This document shows, piece after piece, positions 26,165 to 36,404 of a stretch of DNA of 64,000 bases (position 1 is its first letter; each line of letters opens with the position of its first letter). The stretch comes from Rickettsia typhi (GTDB taxonomy: Bacteria; Pseudomonadota; Alphaproteobacteria; Rickettsiales; Rickettsiaceae). The translations under genes were made by a program, and so were the position numbers. The notes under the pieces are model-generated. The model had not been told where the DNA came from and searched no databases. It saw only the letters and a program-made list of their open reading frames with translations. The stretch is from contig CAMBEC010000001.1 of assembly GCA_945865485.1 (NCBI GenBank), positions 147,768-211,767 on the forward strand. The letters are read 5' to 3'.

Positions 26165-27313
26165 TCAATATATTAGCGAAATCTTATTACCGACATGCCT
26201 TGCAATTCTCCCAGCAAGCTCAAGTTCAAGACATATAGTATAAATTACTGGCAAAGGCAACTTTGTCTCGTTACTAAGCAACTCAAATGTTACAGGCGAC
26301 GACGAAAGCAGCCTGATTACCACTTGTCTATCAACGTCTTTGATTTCTAAATTATTATCCCCTATCGGAAGTTTGAAATTATTGCTAGAGTTTTGCGTTT
26401 CTTCAAGAGATTTTTTCAATTTATCGTATGTTACCATGTTAGAAATGATATCCGCGCTTGATTCAAGCAAATATGCACCATCTTTGATCAATTTATTCGT
26501 ACCCATACATCTAGGGTCTAATGGAAAGCCAGGAACAGCAAAAATTTCTCTGTTCTGCTCAAGAGCATAATTTGCGGTAATGAGCGAACCAGACTTAAGG
26601 CTAGCTTCAACAACCACAGTAGCAAGTGCTAACCCAGATATAATCCTGTTTCTCTGAGGAAAGTGCTGAGAAAGAGGTTTTGACCCAACAGGCAACTCTG
26701 CTAATAGCAGGGCATTACTAGCAATCCGTTCAAACAGACCCTTGTTTTCAGGAGGATAAATATGGTCTATACCGCCAGCAATTACAGCAATCGTGCTGTT
26801 TACACTTGCTTCATGAACTGCAGTATCAATTCCTCTTGCAAGACCTGATACTGTAATATACCCCTCACCTACCAATTCCTTGGCAATTTTCGATGCAAAG
26901 GAGCGTGAGTTAATTGAACTGTTTCTTGCACCAACAATTGCGATAACTTTCTCAGAATTAAGCAGCGTTATATTTCCCTTGTAGCATAGTACAGGAGGAA
27001 AATCATGAATTTGAATAAGCAACGAAGAGTAATTAAAATCTTTATACGTGAGTAGATATGCACCAACTTTTTTTAACTCATCTATCTCTTTCTCTGCCGC
27101 AGATCGCGAGAATACAGTAATTGGCTTCGACCTACCGCCTTTAACAGAAAATTGACCAATATTTTCAAGAGCTTTACCAGCAGAACCAAAAAGCTTTATT
27201 AGATGAAAAAAAGTTTTTGGCCCCACATTCTCGCTTCTAATTAAGCGCAAAATATCAATTGTCTCCTCAGAATAATTAGGAGATTTATCGTGAACAAAAA
27301 GATTACCTAGCAT
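26165..27313 (-). CDS. dprA: DNA-processing protein DprA
   Basis: A 382-residue protein that loads RecA onto incoming single-stranded DNA during transformation. It has an N-terminal SAM-like segment, then the Rossmann-like DprA core (KVIAIVGARNSSINSRSFAS, TVSGLARGIDTAVHEAS, AVIAGGIDHIYPPEN, RNRIISGLALATVVVEAS, SLITANYALEQNREIFAVPG), and a C-terminal winged-helix segment (TFELLSNETKLPLPVIYTI). It is 7 bases upstream of topA and 6 bases after the peroxiredoxin gene. DprA is kept in many Rickettsiales although competence is unproven there. Confidence 0.95.
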   Translation of the reverse strand: MLGNLFVHDKSPNYSEETIDILRLIRSENVGPKTFFHLIKLFGSAGKALENIGQFSVKGGRSKPITVFSRSAAEKEIDELKKVGAYLLTYKDFNYSSLLIQIHDFPPVLCYKGNITLLNSEKVIAIVGARNSSINSRSFASKIAKELVGEGYITVSGLARGIDTAVHEASVNSTIAVIAGGIDHIYPPENKGLFERIASNALLLAELPVGSKPLSQHFPQRNRIISGLALATVVVEASLKSGSLITANYALEQNREIFAVPGFPLDPRCMGTNKLIKDGAYLLESSADIISNMVTYDKLKKSLEETQNSSNNFKLPIGDNNLEIKDVDRQVVIRLLSSSPVTFELLSNETKLPLPVIYTICLELELAGRIARHVGNKISLIY

Positions 27314-27319
27314 TTATAG

Positions 27320-27922
27320 CTATAACCTTTCTGCATTTGATGTTAAGTAATCAGAAACACCTTGATGGGTTGGGCTCATTCCTTGATCGCCCTTTTTCCA
27401 CCCAGCTGGACAAACCTCTCCATGAGTACTATAATGTTCTAAAGCATCAATCATTCTAAGGGTTTCATCCACATTTCTTCCCAGCGGCAAATCGTTAACC
27501 AAAAAATGTCTAATGTTGAACCCTTCATCAATTAAAAAAGTAGCTCTGTAAGAAACACCATCTTCGTTCAAAACATTATATGCAGTAGAAATGCTTTTCT
27601 TTAAATCAGATACTAACGGAAACTGAATGTTTCCAATACCACCTTTATTCACTGGCATTGCTTTCCATGCATGATGAGAAAAATGCGAGTCAACACTAAC
27701 ACCTATTACTTTTGTGTTTCTGGTAGAAAACTCACCTAATCTATTATTAAAAGCAATGATTTCGGAAGGGCAAACAAAAGTAAAGTCCAGAGGATAGAAA
27801 AATAAAATCCCTTTATGACCTTTTAAATATTTTTTTAGATTAAAATCAGCAACAATACTATTATCCGGCATTACAACTTTTGCCTCAAAATCTGGTGCAG
27901 GTTTTCCGATAAAAGGATTCAT
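27320..27922 (-). CDS. Typical 2-Cys peroxiredoxin (AhpC/Tsa family)
   Basis: A 200-residue thiol peroxidase that reduces H2O2 and organic peroxides. The peroxidatic Cys51 is in DFTFVCPSEI and the resolving Cys171 in GEVCPAGW, so it is the typical two-cysteine Prx1/AhpC class. No AhpF is adjacent, so reduction is presumably by thioredoxin. It is 6 bases upstream of dprA on the same strand, suggesting co-transcription, with trmB upstream after ~64 bases. Confidence 0.95.
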   Translation of the reverse strand: MNPFIGKPAPDFEAKVVMPDNSIVADFNLKKYLKGHKGILFFYPLDFTFVCPSEIIAFNNRLGEFSTRNTKVIGVSVDSHFSHHAWKAMPVNKGGIGNIQFPLVSDLKKSISTAYNVLNEDGVSYRATFLIDEGFNIRHFLVNDLPLGRNVDETLRMIDALEHYSTHGEVCPAGWKKGDQGMSPTHQGVSDYLTSNAERL

Positions 27923-27986
27923 ATAATAAACTCCATAAATTATAAATTTAACTTACCTGGGATAATACAAACAATATTTTACGAAA

Positions 27987-28703
27987 TCAACCACCCTTTT
28001 TTTGATAGGTTGCGGTAATAAATTGCGCTACTCTTCCTCCTTTAATTGCCTTCTTATGATACTTGGTTTCTACGTAACCTTCATGAGGAAGGGAGTGATC
28101 TTTATTTTGAATTATAAAGTTATCATTTTCTGTAAATAGCTGTTTTACATATAAAAAATAGTCTTCAATGTCAGAGGCAAATGATATGAACCCACCGTCT
28201 TTTAGTTTATCTTTTAAATTAGCCAATCTAGTGTCGTTCAACAATCGCTTTTTCAAATACCGTCTTTTATGCCACGGGTCAGGAAATAATACATATATTC
28301 CATCAAGCGATGAGGATGGTATTTGCGCTATAATTAAATCTACATCATCTGGCCAAATCAGAAAATTTTCCTGACCATCTGTATTAGCGGTAAACTGCGG
28401 ATTATTACTACTATTCTTTATATAACCCACTTGTTTGAGCACATTTGCTACCCCATTCATGAACACTTCCGCGCCAATATATAAAGATAATGGATTATGC
28501 TTGATCTGGTTAATAAAGTGCTCACCCATACCAAACCCAATTTCAAGATATTGTTTATGAAATACCCTTGTAAGTAAGCGTTCTTTGCTAAATAAACAAC
28601 CAGGTAACACTTCTTTTATTGCTCTTTTATTTATATCTGTAAGGCTTCTAGCTATGCGTCTTGCGAAAGTCTTATTAAGATTATTATGTTTTTCTTCTTT
28701 CAT
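27987..28703 (-). CDS. trmB: tRNA (guanine-N7-)-methyltransferase TrmB
   Basis: A 238-residue SAM-dependent methyltransferase that makes m7G46 in the tRNA variable loop. The SAM-binding motif is YLEIGFGMGEHFINQ, and the family signature YVLFPDPWHKRRYLKKRLLN is intact (PDPWxKxRHxKRR pattern). The C-terminus YVETKYHKKAIKGG matches the conserved T-x-YE...G ending. Length is typical. It starts the leftward peroxiredoxin-dprA-topA direction, with ~140 bases of intergenic DNA before tRNA-Ala. Confidence 0.96.
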   Translation of the reverse strand: MKEEKHNNLNKTFARRIARSLTDINKRAIKEVLPGCLFSKERLLTRVFHKQYLEIGFGMGEHFINQIKHNPLSLYIGAEVFMNGVANVLKQVGYIKNSSNNPQFTANTDGQENFLIWPDDVDLIIAQIPSSSLDGIYVLFPDPWHKRRYLKKRLLNDTRLANLKDKLKDGGFISFASDIEDYFLYVKQLFTENDNFIIQNKDHSLPHEGYVETKYHKKAIKGGRVAQFITATYQKKGG

Positions 28704-28845
28704 TATTTAATTCGAGCAACTTGTCCACTACATGAAATACCACAAATCACCTTGCAAAAAAACTATATTTTATTATACTTCTGAAACCGGTTACCAAATT
28801 AAATTGGACAAATAGGATTTGTACTTTTAATTTCAGCATTGGTTT

Positions 28846-28921
28846 GGGGTCATAGCACAGTTGGTAGCGCGTTTGCATGGCATGCAAAAGGTCGGGGGTT
28901 CGACTCCCCCTGGCTCCACCA
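28846..28921 (+). tRNA. tRNA-Ala (anticodon GGC)
   Basis: A 76-base tRNA with CCA encoded. The acceptor stem is GGGGTCA / TGGCTCC, the anticodon stem TTTGC / GCAAA closes the loop ATGGCAT (anticodon GGC at 28879-28881), and the T arm is GGGGG-TTCGACT-CCCCC. A possible promoter TTGGAC-N17-TTAATT lies directly upstream. Confidence 0.95.
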
Positions 28922-29024
28922 TTTTCTTATTTCGAACAATATTCTTTCCTAAAGATCGCTCAAAATGAATTTAGCATGATACCTAAACTTCAGATTAGTA
29001 AGGCTATTGGTTGATTTACACCTA

Positions 29025-29053
29025 TTGACATGCAATTTCAAGTATGATTTATT
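29025..29053 (+). promoter_or_regulatory. Predicted promoter of the hybrid histidine kinase gene
   Basis: A consensus TTGACA (29025-29030) and a weak TTTATT (29048-29053) are 17 bases apart. Transcription would start near 29060, which excludes the frame's most upstream TTG codon at 29054 as the translation start. Confidence 0.4.
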
Positions 29054-29092
29054 TTGCACTATAATATGAATAGTATTACACTTAAATTCATT

Positions 29093-31603
29093 ATGATAGT
29101 AGAACCAGCTCATACACCTATAAATTATCAAATACTGTTTGACTCGGTACCTGACTGTTATCTCATTTTAACAAAAACTTTTACTATTGTTGAAGTAAGC
29201 AACGCTTATTTAAAGGCAAGTCAAACTAATCGAGAAGAAATATTGGGACGCGGTATATTCCAGGTATTTCCCGATAACCCGAATGACCCTGAAGCAACTG
29301 GAGTACGTAATTTAAAAGCTTCCCTGCTAAGAGTACTTGCAAACCGTAAGGAAGATACGATGCCGGTACAAAAATATGATATCCCGACACGAGAAGGCAA
29401 TGGATTCGAGGAACGTTACTGGAGCCCTTTAAACACACCAATTTTGGATGAAAAAGGAGATATTATTTATATTATCCACCGCGTCGAAGATGTTACTGAT
29501 TTTATAAAACTAAAACAACAAGGACATAAACAAGTAAAGGAGAATGAAGCACTACGCACTATTACCGAGCGAATGGAGGCTGAAGTTTATGTACGCGCGC
29601 AGCAAATCTCTGAAACTAATAACAAGCTAAAGCAAGCAAATAAAACTCTTGCAGAAATGTATGATAAATCAAAAGAACTTGATCGGCTAAAGATGAATTT
29701 TTTTGCTAATATTAATCACGAATTACGCACTCCCTTAACGCTTATTCTAGGACCTATAGTAAAGTTGCTTAATTCAACTTCATTTTCAGAAGAAGAACAT
29801 AATAATTTGGAAATAATTGAGCGTAATGCGCAACTACTGTTAAAGCACGTAAATGACCTACTAGATATTGCCAAACTAGAATCTAAAGAAATGGTTACGG
29901 AATATGCCAACGTCAATCTAGCTACGCTAACTGTCCAGTTAGCTTCTAACTTTGAATTTTTTGCTAAGGAGAAAAAAATTGATTTTACGGTTAATATTCC
30001 TTCTTCTCTTCACGCTGACGTAGATGAATCGAAGTTACAACGCGTCCTACTTAATTTACTTTCCAATGCTTTAAAGTTTACTCCAACTGGGGGCAAGGTG
30101 GACTTGCAAGTGCAAAAGGCGGGAAATAAAGCTATATTTACTGTTTGTGATACTGGGCCTGGAATTCCAATATCCATGCGAGAAATCATTTTCGAACGAT
30201 TCCGTCAGATTGACGAAAGTAGTCGCCGTCACAAAGGAGGAACTGGTCTAGGGCTTGCGATTGTAAAAGAATTCGTTACGCTTCATAAAGGTAACATTAA
30301 AGTAGTTGATAGTGCAAAAGGGGGGGCAAAGTTTATAGTTACCCTACCAATTAAGGCACCGATTGGCTTCACTGTTGCCAAAGATTATAAAGCAAATGAT
30401 ACTAAAATTGATAAACTTTTCGTTACAGAATTCGGTAATTACGACACTACAAGAACAAAAGCAATATTATCCCATACTCATACAAAGCATAAAGAATTGA
30501 TATTGGTCGTTGAAGATAATTATGATATGAATACTTTTCTTACCCAGATACTATCCTCTCTTAACTATCGTGTGGAAACAGCTTATAATGGCAAGGATGG
30601 ATTGGAAAAAGCTTTAAGACAATTACCTGACCTTATTATAAGCGATGTAATGATGCCTGAAATGAACGGAGAGGAGCTGGCGCTGGCTCTTCTAGCTCAT
30701 CCCGAAACTAAAAATATTCCCCTATTAATGCTTACCGCTAAAATGGACAACGCGTTAAAGATTGGGTTACTGAAAGAAGGAGTGCAGGATTATATCAACA
30801 AACCTTTTTCTACAGAAGAATTATGCGTTAAAGTGGAACGGCTTATTACCCAACGTAGAAAAAGAATTGCTGAGCATGAAGGGCTTATACAGCAATTGAG
30901 CATATCCAATCAAGAGTTGGAACGTTTTGCATACGCTGCTGCTCATGATTTAAAATCACCGCTACGAGTGATTGATAACTTATCTCAGTGGATAGAAGAA
31001 GATTTAGCCGGATTAGTAAGTGGTACAACTAAGGAATATATGGAAAAATTACGTAACCAAGTACACTTCATGGAGAAATTGCTGGACGACGTTCTGGAAT
31101 ATTCGCGCATAGACTACAAGCTAGAGCAAAATAATCAAATAATAAATAGTAACCAGCTTATAGACAATATTATTGCACTAATTGATCCCCCAAAAGAATT
31201 CCTAGTAAAAATAGTTGATAAATTCAAACCGCTATATATTCAGCTGGTCCCGCTCCAACAAGCTCTATACAATCTTATCCATAATGCGATTAAACACCAT
31301 GACAAAGAGGTTGGTACTATTGAGGTAAGTATAGAAGAAAATGAGACTAAATATATCTTTAATGTACGAGATGATGGGCCAGGCATTGCCCAAGAATACC
31401 ACCAAAATATCTTTAATATGTTCCAAACTTTAAAGCCCCACTTGCCGACAGGGGGAACTGGTATGGGATTAGCACTAGTGAAAAAAATAGTAACTAATTA
31501 TGGAGGAGAGATAACAGTAACATCAGAACTAGGCCATGGTTCTTTATTCCAATTTACTTGGCAAAAATTAATAGACCCAAATGAGCAAAGTTATGTCAAT
31601 TAA
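29093..31603 (+). CDS. Hybrid sensor histidine kinase with two kinase cores
   Basis: About 836 residues, without membrane helices, so a cytoplasmic sensor. Domains in order: PAS (about 10-140), coiled coil (145-195), HisKA with His209 (NINHELRTPL), HATPase (NALKFTP, DTGPGIP, GTGLGLAIV), receiver with Asp518 (ISDVMMPEMNG), a second HisKA with His618 (AAAHDLKSPLR, as in phytochrome-type kinases) and a second HATPase (NAIKHH, DDGPGIA, GTGMGLALV). Two full kinase cores flanking a receiver is uncommon. The start could also be the ATG at 29066; neither has a clear ribosome binding site. The next gene, a response regulator, overlaps by 23 bases. Confidence 0.9.
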   Translation: MIVEPAHTPINYQILFDSVPDCYLILTKTFTIVEVSNAYLKASQTNREEILGRGIFQVFPDNPNDPEATGVRNLKASLLRVLANRKEDTMPVQKYDIPTREGNGFEERYWSPLNTPILDEKGDIIYIIHRVEDVTDFIKLKQQGHKQVKENEALRTITERMEAEVYVRAQQISETNNKLKQANKTLAEMYDKSKELDRLKMNFFANINHELRTPLTLILGPIVKLLNSTSFSEEEHNNLEIIERNAQLLLKHVNDLLDIAKLESKEMVTEYANVNLATLTVQLASNFEFFAKEKKIDFTVNIPSSLHADVDESKLQRVLLNLLSNALKFTPTGGKVDLQVQKAGNKAIFTVCDTGPGIPISMREIIFERFRQIDESSRRHKGGTGLGLAIVKEFVTLHKGNIKVVDSAKGGAKFIVTLPIKAPIGFTVAKDYKANDTKIDKLFVTEFGNYDTTRTKAILSHTHTKHKELILVVEDNYDMNTFLTQILSSLNYRVETAYNGKDGLEKALRQLPDLIISDVMMPEMNGEELALALLAHPETKNIPLLMLTAKMDNALKIGLLKEGVQDYINKPFSTEELCVKVERLITQRRKRIAEHEGLIQQLSISNQELERFAYAAAHDLKSPLRVIDNLSQWIEEDLAGLVSGTTKEYMEKLRNQVHFMEKLLDDVLEYSRIDYKLEQNNQIINSNQLIDNIIALIDPPKEFLVKIVDKFKPLYIQLVPLQQALYNLIHNAIKHHDKEVGTIEVSIEENETKYIFNVRDDGPGIAQEYHQNIFNMFQTLKPHLPTGGTGMGLALVKKIVTNYGGEITVTSELGHGSLFQFTWQKLIDPNEQSYVN

Positions 31604-32051
31604 TCCTGTAGTTAAGCAGCCTATCGATATTTTAATAGTAGACGATAACGAGATTGATATAGAAGCCGTTCAGCGGGCCTTTAAAAAAGCGTATATTACC
31701 AATCCCTTGCACAAAGCAAGTGATGGTGTCGAAGCACTAGAAATGCTATGTGGACAAAATGGAAGAATAAAATTAACCCAGCCCTGCATTATATTATTAG
31801 ACATTAATATGCCTCGCATGGATGGTATTACGCTTTTAGGAAAGTTGCGCAACCATGAAACTTTGAAACAAAATATTGTATTTATGTTGACTACTTCCGC
31901 ACGTAATAAAGACCTAATGCAGACATATGATCTCAGTATTGCTGGATATATTGTAAAGGAAAACCTTAAGGAGCTCACTAATATATTAAATACTTATTGT
32001 CATATTAATAAATTTCCTTTTTATGGAAAAGAAATAACTTACACATCCTAA
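31581..32051 (+). CDS. Single-domain response regulator (Rcp1-like)
   Basis: A 156-residue receiver without output domain. The acidic pair is in LIVDDNEIDIE, the phosphoacceptor Asp74 in ILLDINMPRMDG, followed by MLTTSARNKDL and the switch Lys in GYIVKENL. The length and the N-E-x-D wording resemble Rcp1, the partner of cyanobacterial phytochrome Cph1, which matches the phytochrome-type second kinase core of the preceding gene. It overlaps that gene by 23 bases in another frame, so the two are translationally coupled and very likely partners. Confidence 0.92.
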   Translation: MSKVMSINPVVKQPIDILIVDDNEIDIEAVQRAFKKAYITNPLHKASDGVEALEMLCGQNGRIKLTQPCIILLDINMPRMDGITLLGKLRNHETLKQNIVFMLTTSARNKDLMQTYDLSIAGYIVKENLKELTNILNTYCHINKFPFYGKEITYTS

Positions 32052-32082
32052 TTTTCGATTAAAATAATCCTTACTACGAAAA

Positions 32083-33915
32083 CTACCTAAGCTTTATAGT
32101 TGAAATAGAAAATCCAAGAGCAATAATTAAAATAGATAACCAAATAAAGCTTATCATAGGTTGATAGTATATTTTTGCATGTATCGTGTTTTTATCTATT
32201 TGACTGAGCACGGCATACAAATCATGAAAAATAAAAGAAAAAATATCCACCTCTTGTGAAAGCGCTTTTTCAATTTTGTATAATCTATTTTCTGGTTTCA
32301 ATATAACAACGTTATTATTCTTATCTTCGATGCGAAATACCGCAATCTGTCTGTAATAATTTACGCCTTCAGAAAATTTTATATCCTCAAGTTTTATACT
32401 TAAATCTTGCCCGCTGCGCTCATCACCAATTTTACCAGTAAATTCAACTTCACGTGATAATACACAATTCAACGTTACTGCTAAAGCAAGGGACCCAAAA
32501 CCAAAATGACCTAAAAATAAGGCGTATTTTTTAGCAGATATGTGATTGCTAAAGTAGCCAGATTCAACAAAAATATACTCTATCATGTGTAACATCAAAA
32601 AAATTGATACAAAACAGATAGCCGCAGATACCAGACCCAATTCTATTTTTAAGCAAATAAATATTACACCTAGCACACTTAAGATAAAAACCACTATTCG
32701 CTTAATCATCAGTTTTTTATCAATATGAGGAGTTATAGCGGCCAAAAATATGATTGGTATAAAAATTGGGATAAATACCGTATAAAAATACCTCGGATCT
32801 ATTACTACATCGATTTCAAGCACAAGTGCACAGTAAATAGGATAAATTAGCGCCACCACCAAAACGCCTAGGGCTATCAGCCAAAATATATTACCAAGCA
32901 AAACTAAAAGTTCCTTATTTTTCTCCGGCACACGCAAACTATTCACATTTTTTTGGTTTAGAAAAAACCAAGCAAAACTAAGAACGGTCAAAGCTATGCA
33001 TATTAAAAAAATAAATAATCCTCGCTCGGCTGAAAAAGCAAAAGAATGCACAGAAGAAATTATACCGCTCCTGACAATGAACGTACCGTATAGAATCAAC
33101 AGAAAACTTAAAATAGATAATATGATTATCCATTTAAGGAATTTACCTCTTTGTTCGAAAATAATTAAAAAATGATGCAAAGCAATACCTGAAAGCCAAG
33201 GTAAAACAGATATATTTTCTACAGGATCAAAAAACCAGTATCCACCCCAACCAAGCTCTCTGTATGCCCACCAAGAACCAAGCCCAACTCCAATAGTTAA
33301 TAACATTAGAGCACACGCTGAAAACCTTTTAGTTAATAGAAGTATATTTTTTGTTTCCTCTGGTCTATATAATAATATCAAGGCACTAGTAAATATTGCC
33401 GCATAACAAATATTACCGAGATACAGAATCGGTGGATGAATTGATAGAGCTACATCTTGTAACATCGGATTAAGTCCTAACCCCTCTGACGGTACAAACG
33501 AAAAGGCATCGAATGGATTGGATGTAAAAATTATAAAACTAACAAAAAGCACTTGGATGAAAGCGAAAATAACTATACCAAATTCTTTTGCTTCTTTTGT
33601 AATTTTTGCATAATAAATATACGTAAGACTAACCAGGCCTAACAAACTATCCCAAAGCAGAATGGACCCCTCATGGCTAGCAAAGCTAGCCGCAATCCTA
33701 TAAATGAGAGGTAGTTCAGTGCTGGAATTGAGAAATACATTCCTTAACCCAAAATCAGATTTAACGAAACCTATAATAAGTAATATAAAACTTAAGAATG
33801 GCAACAAACAACTCAAGAAGAAACTATAAAGCTTAATTCGCCCCTTTATCACAATTGAAGCAGAAGAAGTTATCAACATCGTGAAGAACAGTAAGTGCCC
33901 CAATAGACTAATCAT
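32083..33915 (-). CDS. ccmF: Cytochrome c haem lyase subunit CcmF
   Basis: A 610-residue polytopic inner-membrane protein with ~14 hydrophobic segments. It transfers haem to apocytochrome c in System I maturation. The WWD haem-binding domain is present as WWAYRELGWGGYWFFDPVEN, preceded by the periplasmic His region ASHEGSILLW and followed by PWLSGIALHH. The C-terminal soluble loop (SREVEFTGKIGDERSG) is as in CcmF. Slightly shorter than E. coli CcmF (647). Other ccm genes are not in the window, in line with the scattered ccm genes of Rickettsia. Confidence 0.94.
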   Translation of the reverse strand: MISLLGHLLFFTMLITSSASIVIKGRIKLYSFFLSCLLPFLSFILLIIGFVKSDFGLRNVFLNSSTELPLIYRIAASFASHEGSILLWDSLLGLVSLTYIYYAKITKEAKEFGIVIFAFIQVLFVSFIIFTSNPFDAFSFVPSEGLGLNPMLQDVALSIHPPILYLGNICYAAIFTSALILLYRPEETKNILLLTKRFSACALMLLTIGVGLGSWWAYRELGWGGYWFFDPVENISVLPWLSGIALHHFLIIFEQRGKFLKWIIILSILSFLLILYGTFIVRSGIISSVHSFAFSAERGLFIFLICIALTVLSFAWFFLNQKNVNSLRVPEKNKELLVLLGNIFWLIALGVLVVALIYPIYCALVLEIDVVIDPRYFYTVFIPIFIPIIFLAAITPHIDKKLMIKRIVVFILSVLGVIFICLKIELGLVSAAICFVSIFLMLHMIEYIFVESGYFSNHISAKKYALFLGHFGFGSLALAVTLNCVLSREVEFTGKIGDERSGQDLSIKLEDIKFSEGVNYYRQIAVFRIEDKNNNVVILKPENRLYKIEKALSQEVDIFSFIFHDLYAVLSQIDKNTIHAKIYYQPMISFIWLSILIIALGFSISTIKLR

Positions 33916-34014
33916 ACTAGGAACCTAAGTGATAGATAAAAATTTTTACAAAAGAAAGTGCTGAACCTCTGCTTATGGAGCAGGCAGGGACCTATGTAAA
34001 ATTGATTTGGTTGG

Positions 34015-35304
34015 TTAGTCTTGATGATTTTCATCGCCTTCTTGATCTACACCATCTGTCATAACAATCACCTTGATAGTCTTAATTCGATTATCAAATT
34101 TCTTTTTTACAATCATTTTTAAATCTTTACTGATTAAATACTCGCCCTGATTAGGAATTTTTTCCATTTTATTAATAATGAATCCAGCAATAGTTGTAGC
34201 ATCAGTTTCTGGTATTTGCCAATTTAACTCGCGATTCAAGTCTCTCACTGGTACTGAGCCATCGATCATAAATACGTTGTCTGATAATTTAGTAACCTTC
34301 TGCTTGGCTAAATCATGCTCGTCATAAATTTGACCAACAATCTCTTCTAAAATATCTTCCATAGTAACAATACCTTGTAAATCTCCATATTCATCAACTA
34401 CACAGGCTAGATGTGTTTGACCCTCTCTAAACATATGAAGCTGCTGCACTACCAAAGAATTATCCGGTAGAAACACAGGAGTACTAAGCAAAGCTCTTAT
34501 ATTTATTTCATTTGTTCCTTGCTTAGATTGATGAATTTTATTCATTAAATCTTTAACATGGAGTATGCCAATTATATTATCACTATTTCCTTGCCAAAAT
34601 GGAAAACGACTATGTCTGGAGCTAAACACAGTTTTTATTACTTTTTCAGTTGGAGTATCAATATCAATAGCCATAATTTTACTTCTATGGACCATAATAT
34701 CACCAATTGCCATATTTCTAATATCAAGAATCCCACCCAGCATATCTCTATCATCTTTGTATACATTTCCTTCATGCATGTGATGTTCGATTACCCCACG
34801 CACTTCATCTTCTGCTGATATTTTTTTATTCAGATCTATACGAAAGATAAAACAGAACCCTTTAGTAATATACGAAAGCAAAATATTAATTGGTTCCAGT
34901 ATTTTCAATACTACAAGTAAGATAGGAGTAGCAAGTAACGCTATTTTTTCTGATTTTACAACTGCAATAGCCTTAGGCACCACTTCAGAAAACACTATAA
35001 TCATAAAGGACATTACAATAGAGGAAATTATTGTCCCCAAATCATCTCCAAAAATCTCAATAAATATTCCCGTTGAAATAGTGGTACATAATGTGTTGGC
35101 AATACTATTACCAATCAGAAGCGTGCTGATTACTTTCTCTTTTATTTTCAAGATCCCAAGCAACAATTCTGCTTTTTTATTTCCTTCGGATTTAAGTTTT
35201 TGAATAAGTCCAGGAGAAGTAGCGGTGATAGCAGTTTCAGCTGCAGAGATCAAACCTGCTAAACAAAGCAAGCAGATAACGAAAGATACAACAATTATCG
35301 TCAT
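34015..35304 (-). CDS. CNNM/CorC-type membrane protein with CBS domains (TlyC/HlyC-like)
   Basis: A 429-residue protein with an N-terminal DUF21 (CNNM) membrane domain of about four helices (1-165; SAAETAITATSPG is characteristic), a CBS pair (about 195-320; DIMVHRSKIMAID and GIVTMEDILEEIVGQIYDE), and a C-terminal CorC_HlyC domain (SDNVFMIDGSVPVRDLNREL). The family is implicated in Mg2+/Co2+ transport. Rickettsial relatives are annotated as TlyC haemolysin homologues, which lack the DUF21 part; this one is full length. Monocistronic by spacing. Confidence 0.9.
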   Translation of the reverse strand: MTIIVVSFVICLLCLAGLISAAETAITATSPGLIQKLKSEGNKKAELLLGILKIKEKVISTLLIGNSIANTLCTTISTGIFIEIFGDDLGTIISSIVMSFMIIVFSEVVPKAIAVVKSEKIALLATPILLVVLKILEPINILLSYITKGFCFIFRIDLNKKISAEDEVRGVIEHHMHEGNVYKDDRDMLGGILDIRNMAIGDIMVHRSKIMAIDIDTPTEKVIKTVFSSRHSRFPFWQGNSDNIIGILHVKDLMNKIHQSKQGTNEINIRALLSTPVFLPDNSLVVQQLHMFREGQTHLACVVDEYGDLQGIVTMEDILEEIVGQIYDEHDLAKQKVTKLSDNVFMIDGSVPVRDLNRELNWQIPETDATTIAGFIINKMEKIPNQGEYLISKDLKMIVKKKFDNRIKTIKVIVMTDGVDQEGDENHQD

Positions 35305-35418
35305 TAATTTATTTTTTTTAAAAAATCAGTTACTGAATTCCAATTTAATTGATATCATCTGCCCTTGACAAGAAATTTTATCGAATACCTCCAAATATCT
35401 AGCAAAGGAATTAATTCT

Positions 35419-36342
35419 ATGGCAAAAAACGATGAGCTTCAGGAGCTTTTACAAACTAAAAATATAACAAAAAGAGCAACCGTACAAGCTATCGAAGAGC
35501 TCTTGTACTCTCCGATCCCAGTTCTTGATCACGGATTTATCCGGGTAGTTGATTATATGGGCGATGACAGTTCAATCGTACAAGCTGCCAGGGTATCCTA
35601 TGGTAGAGGCACAAAAAAAAGCCTTCAAGACAAAGGTCTCATCAATTACCTTATGAGACACAGACATACTACGCCATTTGAAATGTGTGATATAAAATTT
35701 CACATTAAATTACCAATATTTATTGCAAGACAATGGATTCGCCACAGAACCGCTAGTGTAAATGAGTATTCAGCACGTTATTCTATACTAAGCAATGAAT
35801 TTTATGTTCCTGAGAAAGCAAACTTGAGTCCACAATCGACAATAAATAAACAAGGTAGAAGCACCGATACACTACCTAGTGAAGTAGCTGATAGAGTTTT
35901 ATCCATAATAAAAAACGATTCCATAAATTGCTATAATCATTATGTCGAAATGATGAACGAAGATGAGTCAGGAAATGTTATTGATGAAAATAATATAGGT
36001 ATTACCAGAGAGCTAGCTAGAATCAACCTCACACTTAATACATATACCGAATGGTATTGGAAAATTAATCTGCATAATTTACTACATTTTCTTGCGCTGA
36101 GAGCAGATCCTCATGCTCAGTATGAAATCAGAGTTTATGCACAAGCTATGCTTGATGTAGTTAAAGCTTGGGTGCCATATGCATATGAAGCCTTTGAGGA
36201 ACACAAAATGTATGCTACCTCAATTTCTAGAAAGGGTATGGAAGTTATTCGTCAGATGATTGATGGTAAAAAAATCGATCAAGAGTCGAGTGGCATGAGC
36301 AAAAGAGAGTGGGATGAACTTATGGTAAACTTAAAACCCTAG
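35419..36342 (+). CDS. thyX: Flavin-dependent thymidylate synthase ThyX
   Basis: A 307-residue FAD enzyme that methylates dUMP to dTMP with methylene-THF and NAD(P)H. The ThyX motif [15 protein letters not shown] matches RHRxxSxNxxSxRY exactly. Upstream, [18 protein letters not shown] and downstream [19 protein letters not shown] are also typical. The ATG at 35419 is chosen because AAAGGA lies 8 bases before it and the family N-terminus begins after it; a TTG at 35365 would add 18 residues. No thyA is visible. Followed by a repeat-containing gap. Confidence 0.96.
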   Translation: MAKNDELQELLQTKNITKRATVQAIEELLYSPIPVLDHGFIRVVDYMGDDSSIVQAARVSYGRGTKKSLQDKGLINYLMRHRHTTPFEMCDIKFHIKLPIFIARQWIRHRTASVNEYSARYSILSNEFYVPEKANLSPQSTINKQGRSTDTLPSEVADRVLSIIKNDSINCYNHYVEMMNEDESGNVIDENNIGITRELARINLTLNTYTEWYWKINLHNLLHFLALRADPHAQYEIRVYAQAMLDVVKAWVPYAYEAFEEHKMYATSISRKGMEVIRQMIDGKKIDQESSGMSKREWDELMVNLKP

Positions 36343-36404
36343 CATTTAGTTAACATAACCTAGGAAATGATAAAAAAGTTTTATATTACAGTCTACCAAC
36401 AGCT

